DNA of 64,000 nt from Erigeron canadensis. Its lineage: Eukaryota; Streptophyta; Magnoliopsida; Asterales; Asteraceae. The notes below the pieces were generated by a model, which saw only the letters and a program-made list of their open reading frames with translations, did not search any database and had not been told where the DNA came from. The stretch covers positions 15,252,001-15,316,000 of the forward strand of contig NC_057764.1 in NCBI RefSeq assembly GCF_010389155.1, in the 5' to 3' direction. Each line of letters opens with the position of its first letter. The stretch's first letter is position 1. The position numbers were made by a program, and so were the translations under genes. Shown piece by piece: positions 34,641-46,310 of this stretch.

Positions 34641-37620
34641 TTCCCTTATTGACTTGGTACCTTTGTAATGAGATAATGTTTGACGTTAATGTTGGTATGG
34701 ACTGGATGTCTTTGGTCAACGTGACGATTCTATGTAGTGCAAAAGTCGTTAAAATTCCCTTACCTAGTGGTGAGATACTTTCTGTCCAGGGCGAGAAGTT
34801 TGAGTCTTTTGAGGGTCGTGTTTTGGGTGTGTCTATTAATGAGGTGGCTTGACCGATGTCCCCGTCTTTCTTGACTATCAGGGTTTTTTACCTGATAATT
34901 GACCTGACTTACCTCCATATCGACAATTTGATTCTTATATTAGTCTTGTTCCTAACGTAGCTCCTGTAGCAAAATTCCCTTATAGACTAGCAATGACTGA
35001 ATTACAAGAAATGGCCCTGCAACTAAAAGAACTTGAAGACAAGGGATTTGTTAGACCTAGTTAATCACCATGGAGAGCACGTGTTTTATTCGTCAAAGAG
35101 AAGGATGGTTCATTTCGTATGTGTATCGACTATCATGAACTGAATGTATTAAAAATGAAGAATCGTTATCCCCTTCTTAGGATTGATGATCTATTCGAGC
35201 AGCTCCAAGGTACAAAGTGTTCCTAGATAGACTTATCATTTATTACGTGTACATGAGGACGACACATCAAAAACCGCTTTTAGGACAAGATACAGACGAT
35301 TCGAATTTTCAGTGATGCCCTTTGGATTAACTAACGCTCCGGCAATGTTCATGGTCTTGATGAATAGAGTGTGACGACCGTATTTGGACATTTCGAATTA
35401 CTCGAAGGCATTTCGAATTACTCGAAGGCAAAAGAGGAACATACTGAACACTTGTGAAAGGTATTAGAATTATTGAGGAAAGAAAAACTGTATGGAAAGT
35501 TCTCTAAATGTGATTTCTGGCTGAATGAGGTATACTTTTGAGGCATGTTGTGAGCAAGGATGGAATACATGTAATGTAGATCCTAGCAAGGTTGATTCAG
35601 TTAAGAATTAGAGAACGCCAGAGACGCCGACTGAGGTTAGACAGTTCTTTGGTCCGGCGGGTTATTATAGAAGGTTCATTGAATATTTTTCTGAGATTAA
35701 GCTATTGCTAACGCAAATGACACAGAAAGACATACCGTATGTTGGGCGAGGAACATGAAAAAGCGTTTCAGATTTTGAAGGGTAGGATGTGTAACGAACT
35801 GATTTTGATTTTTCTTAAGGTTCAGATGATTTTGTAGAGTACTGTGATGCATCATGTCAAGGATTTAAGGTGCGTGCTCATGCAAAGAGGCAAGGTGATT
35901 GCATACATCTTACAACAACTGAAGGTCCATGAGAAGAATTACACAATTTATGAGAATTAGGAGCAATAGTATTTACGCTAAAGTGCTAGAGGCATTATCT
36001 GTATGGAACCAAGTGTGTAATCTACACGGATCACAAGAGTTTACAACATATTTTCAATCAACAAGATTTGAATATGAGACAACGAAGATGGCTTGAGTTA
36101 CTCAGCGATTATGACTGTGACATTCGTTATCACCCGGGGAAAGCTAATGTAGTGGCCGAGGCTTTAAGCCGTATGGAAAGAGTTAAGTCTATACTAGTAC
36201 GTGTTATGAGTATTACAGTGCATAGAGGCGTTAGAGAGATCATGGAAGCACAAATAGTGGTTGTTGCCGATGAAGAACTTCTCAAGAAGGATTGCGAGGC
36301 ATGGAAAGACAATTGGATAACAGGGACGATAATGGACAGACTATGGGTTCCTCTATTGGTAATATAAGGACATTAATTATGAACGAAGTTATAATACAAA
36401 GTATTCGGTACACCCGGGCACTGACAAGATGAACTATAACTTGCGTGAGTTATATTGGTGGTCTGACATTAAGAAAGATGTTGCTGAGTTTGTAAGTCGA
36501 TGCTTAACGTGTTTATGAGTGAAAGCAGAACATGAGAAGCCTGCTGGATTAGTCAGGCAACCAGAAATCCCTGAATGGAAGAAGGATTGTGTGACTTGGA
36601 TTTCATTACAAAACTACCTAGAACGAATGAGGATCATGATATGATTTGGTAGATTTTCAATAGACTGACAAAGTCTGCTCATTTCTTGGCCATTCGTGAG
36701 AAAGACTCCACTGAGAAAATTGTGAAGAAGCATGTAAAGGAAATCGTGTTGAAGCATGGCGTACTAGTTTTGATAATTTCTGACAGAGATACTCGCTCTA
36801 ATTCTAAATTCTGGCGAGGGTTTCAGAAGACCTTTGGGACTAGAATAGATATGAGTACGGTGTACATACTCAATCCGATGATCAGAGTGAATGTACAATA
36901 CAGACTTTAGAAGACATGTTGAAAGCCTGTGTCCTGGACTTTGGAGGTAACTAAGATAACCATCTACATTTGATAGAATCCTCTTACAATAATAGTTATC
37001 ACGTGAGTATTGATATGGCTCCTATAAGCTATTGGGTGGACAAAAGTGTAGATCACCTGTCGCGTGGGTTGACATTAGTAATAGTCAGTTGGTTGAACCT
37101 GAGATTATCGAAGAGACTGCCAAGAAAATAATCTAGATTAAAGAGCGACTTAGACTAGCACTTGAACGTCAAAAGAAGTAGGCTGACGTGAGACATAGAC
37201 CTTTAGAATTCAGTGTCGGAGATCGTTTACTTCGTAATGCTTCATAGTGGAAAGGTGTGGTCAGATTCGTCAAGAGTGGAGAGCTTGGACCACGATATAT
37301 CGGACCATTTGAGGTACTAGAAATAGTTGGTAAGGTAGTCTACTGATTGAGACTTTCAGAAAAGCTTAAGGGAGTCATGACGTATTTCATGTGTCTCACC
37401 TTAGAAAATGTCTAGCTGAAGAAGATCGTTATGTGTCTATGGACGAAATCGTATTAACGATAAGTTGAACTTCGTTGAAGAACCCTTAGAGATTGTGGAT
37501 CGCGAGGTACGGAAACTAAGGAAAACCAATAATACACTTGTCAAGGTTCGCTGGAATTCAAAGCGAGGGCTTGATACATGGGAACGAGAAAATCTTTTCG
37601 GAACAAAATACCCCTAAATG
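34641..37620 (+). pseudogene. pol: Gypsy pol (protease to chromodomain), decayed
   Basis: Protease tail with GMDWMS and IPLPSGE lies in 34649-34852. RT begins near 34990 ([24 protein letters not shown] at about 35120-35145). The catalytic F-x-DD segment expected near 35390 is replaced by a 20-bp tandem duplication. RNase H ends with [20 protein letters not shown] (36113-36172). Integrase zinc finger (ELYWW, CLTC) lies at 36440-36520, the core at 36600-36950 and the C-terminus at 37190-37380. A chromodomain-like tail with VKVRWNS lies at about 37540-37620. Only short frames stay open. Confidence 0.85.
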
Positions 37621-37678
37621 GTTAATGGGACTAGTGCGAGTTGAATTTCGGGACGAAATTCTTTTAACGGGGTAATGC

Positions 37679-40438
37679 TGTGACAACTGTCATCTGAGCG
37701 TATTTCCCGAAGTACTATTCCGGTCGTTTTAGTTTGTTTCGCTTATGTACGTCATTAGATTTTAAGACTTTAGCGATGAATTAGTTGGATTTATGACTTA
37801 TTTGGACTCTTTGAGCATTTAGACTTTAGAAAGATTGTGCATGGACTCAAGAACAGGAGGAATACTAGTTGTTTTGTGGAAATGCCAAATAAAATGAAAT
37901 ACTTAAAATTTAATCTATTAAAGATTTAATAAGTTAATATAGTCATGTTTATATCCATTAGAAAGCTATTAAAAAGTTACATTTGAATGTGTCGACGATG
38001 TGAATTAACGGGTCTCGAGTATTCTTAATTAGTCGAGTCAAACGAGTTTTTGGTGGAGTCAAAGTTGGGTCAAATCCTGGTCAAAGTTAGGGGAGGAACT
38101 AACAAAACCTAACCTAACCCTAATTTCTCCCATTTTTCACACACTTCCCATCTCACTTCTCCCTTCTCTTTCTTTCTCAACCGACCTCTCCCCCCTCCCC
38201 TCCCCCTCTTTTTTTTTTTTTTTTTTTGGCCACAACTTTTCACCACCAACCGGCCGCCGCCACAAACCACCACCTATAGTCATATTTCTTCAAGTTTCTT
38301 CTTTTCTTTTGTGATTTGAGTAAGTATTGCATAGATCTTTGTATCTAGATGGTTTTTCTTCATCAAAAGAAAGGTTTTCTTCCAAACATATATTCATATA
38401 TATTTTTGGCCATATATTTTTATATAAATCTTTGGATCCGAATTTTTCTGACCTGTTTTGTTTAGACCCGAAATCTTCTTTACAATATATATATATACTA
38501 ATCGGTTATATAACGCATATATATATATACTTAATCCGATTTTTGTACATATTTACATATATATTTTCGGGTTGTTCATGTTGGTATATATATATAGATC
38601 CGAAATGTATATGGATCCGGAAAGCAAAATCCGAAAACTCAAAGATCCGAATTGTTTGAGACACAAATCGGTTAGATCCGAAAACTTTAAACCAAAAACC
38701 TTCGAATCTGTGATGAATAGCCCGAAATCTTCTTCAAATCCGAGTAGTTACACCGGAAAACTTGAATCTTTGCTCCGAAATCCTTGTATCTGAAATATTA
38801 GACCCAAAGATATAATCAACTTGGTATGTTTTGATGCTTGTACTATGAGTTTGGTTATTGTTCATATATATATTACCGAATTAATTCAAAACCGGGTTAT
38901 AAAAGTGATTATGGGTTATTTTTGAGTAGATCTAACATAGATTTGAGTTGTAAATCATGATTTTGGTCATGAAATTGTGTTTGTGATTTGGATCTAATCT
39001 TGGGGACTCGTTTTCTTGCCGGTCAACACCGGTCAATGCTCGTCAAACCGCGGTCAAAGGGCAGATTTATAAATTGTCTATTTTGGTCCATCTGATAAAT
39101 TAAAAGTTTGAGTTATTTTTGGGTATTAATGGATCTTTTGGTTAAAAATGGGTTTAAGTCATGATTTAGTCAAATTAAGGTTTTTAAGAAAGTTAAATCA
39201 TATTTTAATTACTTTGAGACATGTTTATAATCAAATCCCAATTATCATAATATCGGAATTATTATGGATATATATATAACTGAAAGGAATTTGTAAAGAC
39301 TATATAAAAATTGTACATTTGTATGACACAATGACTTTCTGGACTTGAGATATTTTATAATGACGTTGATACGAAGACTTGACGGGATATAAACAATAAA
39401 ACATGACATTATTAAACGAATTATTTATTTGGAACAACTTATAAGGACAAAGGACTATTATATATATATATATTAAGACATTGGACAAGAAATAATGGCA
39501 TTTCCTAAGACACTAGTATAAGACATGGACTTGTGCAATGAAGTAAGTACTTACTGGATGTCTTGTGGACAATGTAGGGCTTTTGGACAAATAGTGTGCA
39601 TGTTTCAGGTGTATCTGACTGTTCGTGTTCTTGACATTGATCTAGAATACTTATACTTGTGCTGCTTTCAGGTGAGTTTCGTAGCCCCTCTTTTTATAAG
39701 TTTTTGGGGTGAAAAGTATACTTGCTCTTTTTAAACAGTTTGTCGATTTCTGTTTATGTTCAATATTGAGCCTGTGCGTATAGAGTTACTTATGCCATTT
39801 GGCGTGCTTCTGTCTTGTTGTTTGTGTGTGATTATGTGTTTGTTGTTGTGCTTGATGACGTGCTTAAAATGGAGACTTGAGACTTTGAGACTATGGACTA
39901 AGGCAGGTACCGTAAGGCCAGAATTTGAGACATTGAGACTTTGAGTACTTCGGGTACATTGAGTACCTTGGACTTTGAGACTTGGACTTGAGACTTGTGT
40001 ACTTTGACTTATATGGCGTAACTCTGCTCATTATATATTGAACAAATACTTATTTTTGTACTTAAAAGAATCGACAAAAGACTTTCTTTCTTGACTAGAC
40101 TTTTTGACTAAAACCTACGAACTTACCAACCTTCTGTTGACACATTTTAGTATACTTTTCAGGTACTCAGGCTAATCAGGAATAAAGACTGTTATGCTAG
40201 GCCTGGACCTCGAAGATTAGTGCTCCTTCATTTATTGTCAGACTTTAAGGCTAAATGCCTTGGATTATACCGGTTATGGACTTATTGTATTGAGTTGTTC
40301 TAGCTTAATTATGACTTGAACTCATGTTTCGGGATTATACTAATTATATTCTATTTCATTTAGTAGTATCTATGTAATTCCATGTCATGCTGTACTTTTC
40401 ATGTCACCTCATGTTTCCGCCAATGGTGGGGTGTTACA
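37679..40438 (+). repeat. 3' LTR of the Gypsy element (2760 bp)
   Basis: Starts TGTGACAACTGTCATCTGAG and ends GGTGGGGTGTTACA, collinear with 29676-32472. It lacks a ~30-bp piece near 38240 and a short piece near 39855 (a second gatgacatgctt) that the 5' LTR has, and it shows scattered substitutions. A weak polypurine tract (aacggggtaatgc) precedes it. Confidence 0.9.
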
Positions 40439-40557
40439 AGGATCGAACCCATGACCTCTGTCTCCAGAGACAAGGGTGTTTACCACTGATCCAATCATGC
40501 TGCTTTCCAGGAGTGGAAAAATTAGAGCTAATTAATTAGTAGTATATGACAGCGACG

Positions 40558-41018
40558 TGTTGGAATAAACATGATTCGATTCGAGTGATAAAACATCCCA
40601 ATCGTCCTGTGGAACCTGTAAGAACATTAAAACATAATTGCTATTGGTTTCGGGTTCCTATAACAAGGTGATTGAGTAATAATGGGATGAGTAATTCGGC
40701 TGGAACATGATGCACGAATTTGAGAGGAATACCCACACGAATTTTAGGGTTTATTATGTGTTGCGATTAACCTTAACTTAGGGTTAATGACTATCTATTT
40801 ATAAGAAGAGTATTTACACATTTAACCCCTTTGGTGTTTAATGTGTGCATCATTAGTCCTCTTAGTTTACAATCACCTAATGGGAAACCCTATACTACGT
40901 CTCTAAGAGTAAATAAGCCCATTATATATTTACTAGACATAGGGATTTCAGTTATCGTCAATTATCATATCAGGATTGACACATGATCAGTGACGGTCAC
41001 ACTAACGTGGTTCCTACA
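40558..41018 (-). repeat. 3' LTR of Copia-D
   Basis: 461 bp, TGTTGGAATAAACATGATTC to GGTTCCTACA on the plus strand. The minus-strand polypurine tract (GTGGGAGAA) lies directly outside it at about 41019-41027. It matches 62643-63104 with scattered differences. Confidence 0.9.
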
Positions 41019-41918
41019 TTCTCCCACTTGACCAAGCGATCATTTATCTATGAGTATTCAAATAAGTTTCGAAATAATACTCATTTTGTTTTAAACCAAA
41101 ATCATAGCCAATAAGTACAGTCGTAGAGAAGAAAATCAACTCAGGACCCCCACTAGTCAAACTATGACTCAAGTTTAAAACTAATAAGCAATGATCAATT
41201 GACTAAGACGAATTTTGTTATGTAATGTCTTTACACTGTTATGCGCTCGAAGTGTAACTAATAGACAAACAAAATCTGAATAAGAAGGAAAAATTTTCAT
41301 TAACATAATAATAATGACCAATAAATACAACATGCTATCATAATATGAAGTTAGCCTCATCTTCGACACGTGTCCTACGAAGATTTTAGGAGGAAGACCT
41401 TCGGTCATTGGATCCAGTAGCATATTATGTGTACTTATGTACTCAATACTAAGAACATTTTCCTCAATCCGTTCACGTAAAACAAATACTTTGTATCGAG
41501 ATACCTCTCAGCTTCAATTGAACTGTTACTGTTCAAAGAATTACGGTAGCTGAGTTGTCACAGTAAAACTTCAATGGTCTAATAATAAAGTTGACGACTT
41601 TCGAGTCCTCTGACCAGGTTCTTTAACAACATCCCATGACATGAAATTATGAACGTTCAACCATCATGGTAAAGGTTGTAGTCAGTTTCTATTTATGACT
41701 CCGTCAAAATATAGGTTTGCCAGCTAATCATAAATATCCATCCAGAAGTAGATTTCTTATTAGAATTAAAACATCCCACTATTTCTAAGTTGTCACTTCT
41801 TCTATAAATTAATATGTAGTCTTTGGTCCTATGAAGATATCGTAGAACCTTTAGCCGTTTCTCAGTGTGCTATTATGGGATTAAATAGTTAACTCCCAAG
41901 CATACCGGTAATGTAAGC
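41019..41918 (-). pseudogene. pol: Copia-D pol: RNase H end
   Basis: The minus strand carries DPMTEGLPPKIFVGHVSKMRL in 41340-41410, the C-terminal signature of Copia RNase H, and further degraded RNase H sequence up to 41918. The rest of pol continues at 57016 beyond the inserted Copia-C. Confidence 0.8.
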
Positions 41919-42241
41919 TGTTAGAAATCCAAAAATAGTGATACATTGTATTTTAAGCTATGGACTTACTTGTTGTTAAGTTATGTGTTGATGATTTCTA
42001 AGGTTGAGGGGCTAATAGTGTTAATTAGCATAGTTAGATAGTTTAGACTATAAATAGCCCTCAATACCTTAGAAATCATAACCTTTTTCATGACTTTTGC
42101 ATAACACATATAATATTACATCTGAAAAACACACTCTTGATCCAGATTCTCTCTCAACACACACACAAACACCAAGAACACACACACTAACCAAACGCCA
42201 TTGTTGATGTGAATTCGGTTGATAAAATCATGTTGATTACA
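41919..42241 (+). repeat. 5' LTR of Copia-C
   Basis: 323 bp, TGTTAGAAATCC to GTTGATTACA. TATA-like gactataaatagccc is near 42048-42062. Very close to 56687-57010; visible differences include c/t near 42063-42070, one extra T and the final base. Confidence 0.9.
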
Positions 42242-42260
42242 TTTGGTATCAGAGCAAAAC
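42242..42260 (+). promoter_or_regulatory. Primer binding site of Copia-C
   Basis: Reads TTTGGTATCAGAGCAAAAC directly after the LTR, the initiator-methionine tRNA type. Confidence 0.85.
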
Positions 42261-43373
42261 ATCGTTTTGATCTCGATCGATAACTGAATTCAATCACATC
42301 TCATCAAAAATCACCTTTAATTTTGTCATTTTTTGTTCTTCACTGAAAATCCAAAAATTAACCTCTCAAATCACATAAAATCACAGATGTTTGTTCACCG
42401 TTCGATTCCTCATAGTTAATAACATAATCCTCTCAAGTTTCGTGTTCTAATTTGATCTGGAACAAAAGTTCAGATTTTAAGATTTTAGCGCTAAAATTTG
42501 GGATTTGATTCTGTTGTGTTATAAGCTAAATTTTGTTAATCGGATCATTGCTGAGGTGAAAACAAACTGTTTGAAAGTGGTTTCATGTTCCAATTCTCAG
42601 AAAATCAAAAGATATTGAAGTTTTAAAAATCGTCAATGGAGTTGTTCATGTTCAGAGGTTGAAGACGACTGTGTAAAGCTAGAACGATCTTAAATAGATC
42701 GTTTCAGTTTTTCTTTCTTTCATACTTACATATCAGTGGTGTGGATTGTCAAACGATTCAAATTTTGATCGTTTTGAGAAGTGTGATTGTGTTGTGAAGA
42801 ACTGATTCTGGCTAACTGATCCTTTGGATTGGCTTTGGTCAATTCAATTCTTGAAAAATACACAAGTTATTGAGAAATTCTGAAGAAAAACCAAAATGAT
42901 TTTTTTTAGATCGTTTTAGTTTTCTTAGAAACCAGAACGATCTCTTTTAGATCGTTTCAAGTTTCACTTGAAATTTCTCTGGTTTGAGTAATTCCTGAAG
43001 AGGTGTGTTTGGAAATCAAACTATTTTTGGGTAACTGATCTTCGTGATTGGTTTTGCTCAATTCATTTCATTCCATTTCATACCAAAACTTTGCCCAAAT
43101 CATTTCAGAATACTTAGAATTTTTCCATCTTCTGGAAATCGTTTTAAGATTAGATCGTTTTATTTTAATTCAATTCAGATCGTTTCATTCTTCATTCAAT
43201 TCAGATCGTTTCATTCTTCATTCAATTCAGATCGTTTCATTCTTACTTCAAATCAAATCGTTTCATTTTTCATTTTCATTCAGATCGTTTCATTTTCATT
43301 CCAAAATTAGATCGTTTCATAGTTTCCTAATTTCTACAAAAACAATTCAATTCTCAACACAAATCAATTTCAA
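42261..43373 (+). repeat. Copia-C leader with TAGATCGTTT repeats
   Basis: About 1.1 kb of noncoding leader between primer site and gag. The word (T/A)AGATCGTTT recurs, for example near 42693, 42910, 42950 and 43150. At 43170-43320 it becomes a tandem array of about 25-bp units (ttcaattcagatcgtttcat). Two overlapping open frames across the array are repeat artefacts. Confidence 0.8.
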
Positions 43374-44441
43374 ATGACTACTCGTGAAGCATTATCTCTG
43401 GGTACTGATACAAGACCACCAGTTCTTTATCGTGGTAATTATGGACTTTGGAAGAAAAGGTTCATGGATTACATTGAACGTCAGACAAATGGTCACATGC
43501 TCAAGGACTTAATCATCAATGGACTTGCTATGCATCGTCATCCTACTACCCGTATGATTTTGACTCCTGATCTTTTGAACGCCGAACAAAGAGATCGTAC
43601 TTCTGCTGACAATAGAGCTAGGTCATGCTTGTACCAAGCACTTCCTGATGAGATCTATGGCTCAGTTGATTCTTATGACACAGCAAAAGAGATTTGGGAT
43701 GAAGTTGCTAGACAAATGGAAGGTTCTGATGTAACTTCAACGATTCGACTGACAAATGTCTTAACCGAATTTGACAATTTTCAGAAATCTCCAAATGAAT
43801 CTCTTGAGTCCGTCTACTACAGATTTTGCAATGTGATCAATGAACTGAGAAAGAACAAGGTCAAGAAAGATGAGATTGAGTTGAACATCAAGTTTATCAA
43901 AGCACTTGGTTCCGAATGGGAAGAATATGGAACTCAAATCAAACAACATCAAGATCTGACCAAATTTACCATTCATACTCTTTATGAATCTTTCAAGTTG
44001 AATGAGAGCAAAGTTCTAAGCAAAAATTCATTCAACAAAGTGCCAGAAGTTGTATCTACTGATCCTTTGGCATTGGTTGTTGAACGAAAGGTTTCTGAGG
44101 CTCTTAAAAGACAAATGACTATTGTTTCTTCGTCTGATGAGGAGGGAGAAGATTACTTGGCTCCAAGAGATGGTGTTCCTGATGAATTCTACCAAGCTCT
44201 TGCCGCTGTTACCAAGCATTTCAAGAAGAAATATTTCAAAGCAAGGCCAACTAACAACAATCTTCGAACTTCATCAACAAGTGCATTTCCAAAGAAGGAA
44301 CAATATCATCACAAGAGTTTTGAACAAGGTGAAACAACTGTCTCCAAGCAAAGAGTCAAGAAAGCAGAAAATGAGAAACAAATCATGGAGAAAGAGAAGA
44401 AATCTGACAAAAAGTGTTATAAATGTGGAGACTCCTTATGA
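43374..44441 (+). CDS. gag: Copia-C gag, C-terminally truncated
   Basis: The capsid protein of the element, 355 residues. It starts MTTREALSLG and has the Copia gag body (GNYGLWKKRFMDYIE; AKEIWDEVARQMEG; LESVYYRFCNVINELR; KFIKALGSEWEEY). A charged linker follows. It ends in the first half of the zinc knuckle, CYKCGDSL, where a deletion has joined it to integrase C-terminal sequence in another frame, so the H and last C are lost. The start is the first ATG after the leader array. A full-length family member would go on to a complete knuckle and protease. Confidence 0.85.
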   Translation: MTTREALSLGTDTRPPVLYRGNYGLWKKRFMDYIERQTNGHMLKDLIINGLAMHRHPTTRMILTPDLLNAEQRDRTSADNRARSCLYQALPDEIYGSVDSYDTAKEIWDEVARQMEGSDVTSTIRLTNVLTEFDNFQKSPNESLESVYYRFCNVINELRKNKVKKDEIELNIKFIKALGSEWEEYGTQIKQHQDLTKFTIHTLYESFKLNESKVLSKNSFNKVPEVVSTDPLALVVERKVSEALKRQMTIVSSSDEEGEDYLAPRDGVPDEFYQALAAVTKHFKKKYFKARPTNNNLRTSSTSAFPKKEQYHHKSFEQGETTVSKQRVKKAENEKQIMEKEKKSDKKCYKCGDSL

Positions 44442-45082
44442 GGTTATTAACAAACGCAAACCCAACATAAATTACTTCCATATTTTTGGGTGTGTCTGTT
44501 ATACCTTGAATGATCGGGAAAATGTTGGAAAGTTTGAAAGGAAAGGTGACGAAGGTTACTTTGTTGGTTACTCAAAGACATCGATTGCATATCGCATCTT
44601 TAATCGTCGAACAAACACGATTCAAGAAACCATGAATGTTTGGTTTGACGAGATGTCTGGCATGATATTTGAACAAGAAAGTTTGCTACCAACAATTAGT
44701 GATCCAAGTACTTCAAGTGCTTCCTCAAGGACGTCTACTTTAGCTTCAAAATTCAAGAAATATCCAACTCCAACAAATGAAGAGCTAGATATTCTTTTCG
44801 AAGAATTCTACAACTCAAAACCGATTCAAGAAAAGGAACCTCAAGTCATCAATGAACCAATTCCGAATAATACCCCCATTCAAACAAATGAATCAGTTCC
44901 AGACAACAATCATGAATCATCTTCAAATTCTACAGAGCAAGAAGAATCATCTTCAAGTGATATTTATTCTCAAAAGAATGGTCAAGAACAACCTTCTCAA
45001 ATCACCAAAACAACAAATCTATCAAATACTCCAAATGTGTATGTACCACTGGATTTTGATCATCCAAATTTTGAGGAAAGAG
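44425..45082 (+). pseudogene. pol: Copia-C pol: integrase C-terminus and linker, 5' of insertion
   Basis: Starts at the deletion junction with TPYEVINKRKPN, then FHIFGCVCYTLNDREN, EGYFVGYSKTS and an S/E-rich linker. The frame runs to the AAGAG target duplication and resumes in the same register at 53594. Protease, GAG-pre-integrase and the catalytic core of integrase are absent. The insertion of Copia-B splits the gene. Confidence 0.85.
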
Positions 45083-46049
45083 TTTTAGTCCCAACTATTA
45101 CTAGATGGGTGCTGAAGACACCTCTATGTCGATGGTGAGTGAACTTTGCAACACGATCAATTAATCTGGATGTGACCAGTTTAGATTGATCGTGTACTAG
45201 GTTAACTGGAATAAGGTATTAAGGTGACAGAATATTAATACAAGCAATAATATAAATGACGAGTATATAAACTGGTGAGACAATATGTAATTTTCAAGTG
45301 TATTTTATTTATTACTTGTTTAAATAAAATACAAGGTTGTTGCGGAACCAAGATAATACAAGAGTGTAAATATCCTAACAACCCATGAATTACAATTGAT
45401 CTAAACTTGGAAATTCTCCTAAACAATCGAAACACTTAGAGTTGTGAAATGTTTCTTTTTGCGATTGAGAGAATATTGCACAAGTTCACCAATATTGCAG
45501 AATATATGTATTTGCAAAGTTGTTGAAACAGCTTGTGCAAGGACCTCTATTTATAGTCGAAGATTGAGCATGGGGATCTCAACTTCGATGTACAAATATG
45601 GTTGACAGCACACAAAAGTATTGTTTAAATAATCCTTTGTGTGTGTTAAATAAAGTAAGACAAAAGGTTACTTTATTCAACCACTCTACATCTTTGTATC
45701 TTTATCCAAAGACAATATCATTGTCCGGTTAAAAAGGATGTAGAGTAAAAGGTCCTCCTCGTAATCAGTGTAAAGCTTTGTAAGAGCATTTACACTGGAG
45801 GATTCTCCAGTTGATTGATCTGGTAGATTGTCAACTGGGCTTTGCTGCCATTGCCAATCTCTATCTTCCATTTGTTGTCTTTGACTTCAACTGGAAGGTC
45901 TTCAGATTCTAGTCTTCTGATCTCAACTGGAGGAAGTCATCAGTTGCTAAACCTGTACAATGCAACTGGACTTCTAATATTTCGGACAATTCCTCATGCT
46001 CTCCAGATGTCACTGGAGAGCTCCAGTTTAGCTTAAACTGGACCTACCA
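45083..46049 (-). repeat. 3' LTR of Copia-B
   Basis: 967 bp. On the minus strand it begins TGGTAGGTCCAG and ends GTTGGGACTAAAA, which is not the usual CA. The minus-strand tract TAGGGGGAAT lies just outside. A TATA box (CTATAAATAGAGG) lies at about 45546-45558. U3 carries eight AACTGG/CCAGTT words and a hairpin at 45766-45797. Confidence 0.9.
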
Positions 46050-46310
46050 AATTCCCCCTAATTGTCCTGAAATATTGTCAAGTGATTTCAACCTTGTTTC
46101 TATACAAGTTTAAGTTTGAAATACTTGAGTTTGATAAAACCTATTGAGTTTCCAAGACATTTTTATAGATCATCAAATGTCTTGGATTTTGTTTTAAAAG
46201 CTTGTAGATCCTATCAGATATCTTACTTGTGAGTTACAATCTGGCAACTTGTATATACACACAATTTACAAATAAGTTACAAGAAAGTATACAAAATTAC
46301 AAGCAGATAG
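46050..46310 (-). other. Copia-B 3' spacer with polypurine tract
   Basis: Noncoding DNA between the aORF stop and the LTR. The polypurine tract (TAGGGGGAATT on the minus strand) is at about 46050-46060. No reading frame of note. Confidence 0.7.

Larger units (their letters stand above)
29676..40438 (+). mobile_element. Tekay-like Ty3/Gypsy chromovirus, decayed
   Basis: A 10.76-kb element flanked by the perfect duplication AGGAT (29671-29675, 40439-40443). LTRs are 29676-32472 and 37679-40438, so more than half of the element is LTR. The 5.2-kb inside is too short for an intact chromovirus and full of stops. Order is gag, protease, RT, RNase H, integrase, chromodomain, typical of the Tekay/Del clade. 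It sits inside a SINE. Confidence 0.9.
29496..40503 (-). mobile_element. SINE, T-tailed, split by the Gypsy insertion
   Basis: The two halves 29496-29675 and 40444-40503 join to a ~240-bp unit once the Gypsy and one AGGAT copy are removed. The right half on the minus strand has a box A-like tggatcagtggtaaac (40478-40493) and a box B gggttcgatcct (40439-40450). The left half carries the ggtctgcctacat and ctcccccatac phrases common to plant SINEs and ends in a T run. The duplication TTTCCAGGAG(A/T)GG flanks it (29483-29495, 40504-40516). Confidence 0.85.

Noticed and set aside
40444..40503. A tRNA gene on the minus strand
   Set aside because: Box A and box B are present, but no cloverleaf or acceptor stem is seen and the unit continues into a SINE body with a flanking duplication.
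43044..43377. Two open frames just before Copia-C gag
   Set aside because: Produced by the ~25-bp tandem array; S/F/H-rich repeats in two frames with no start context.
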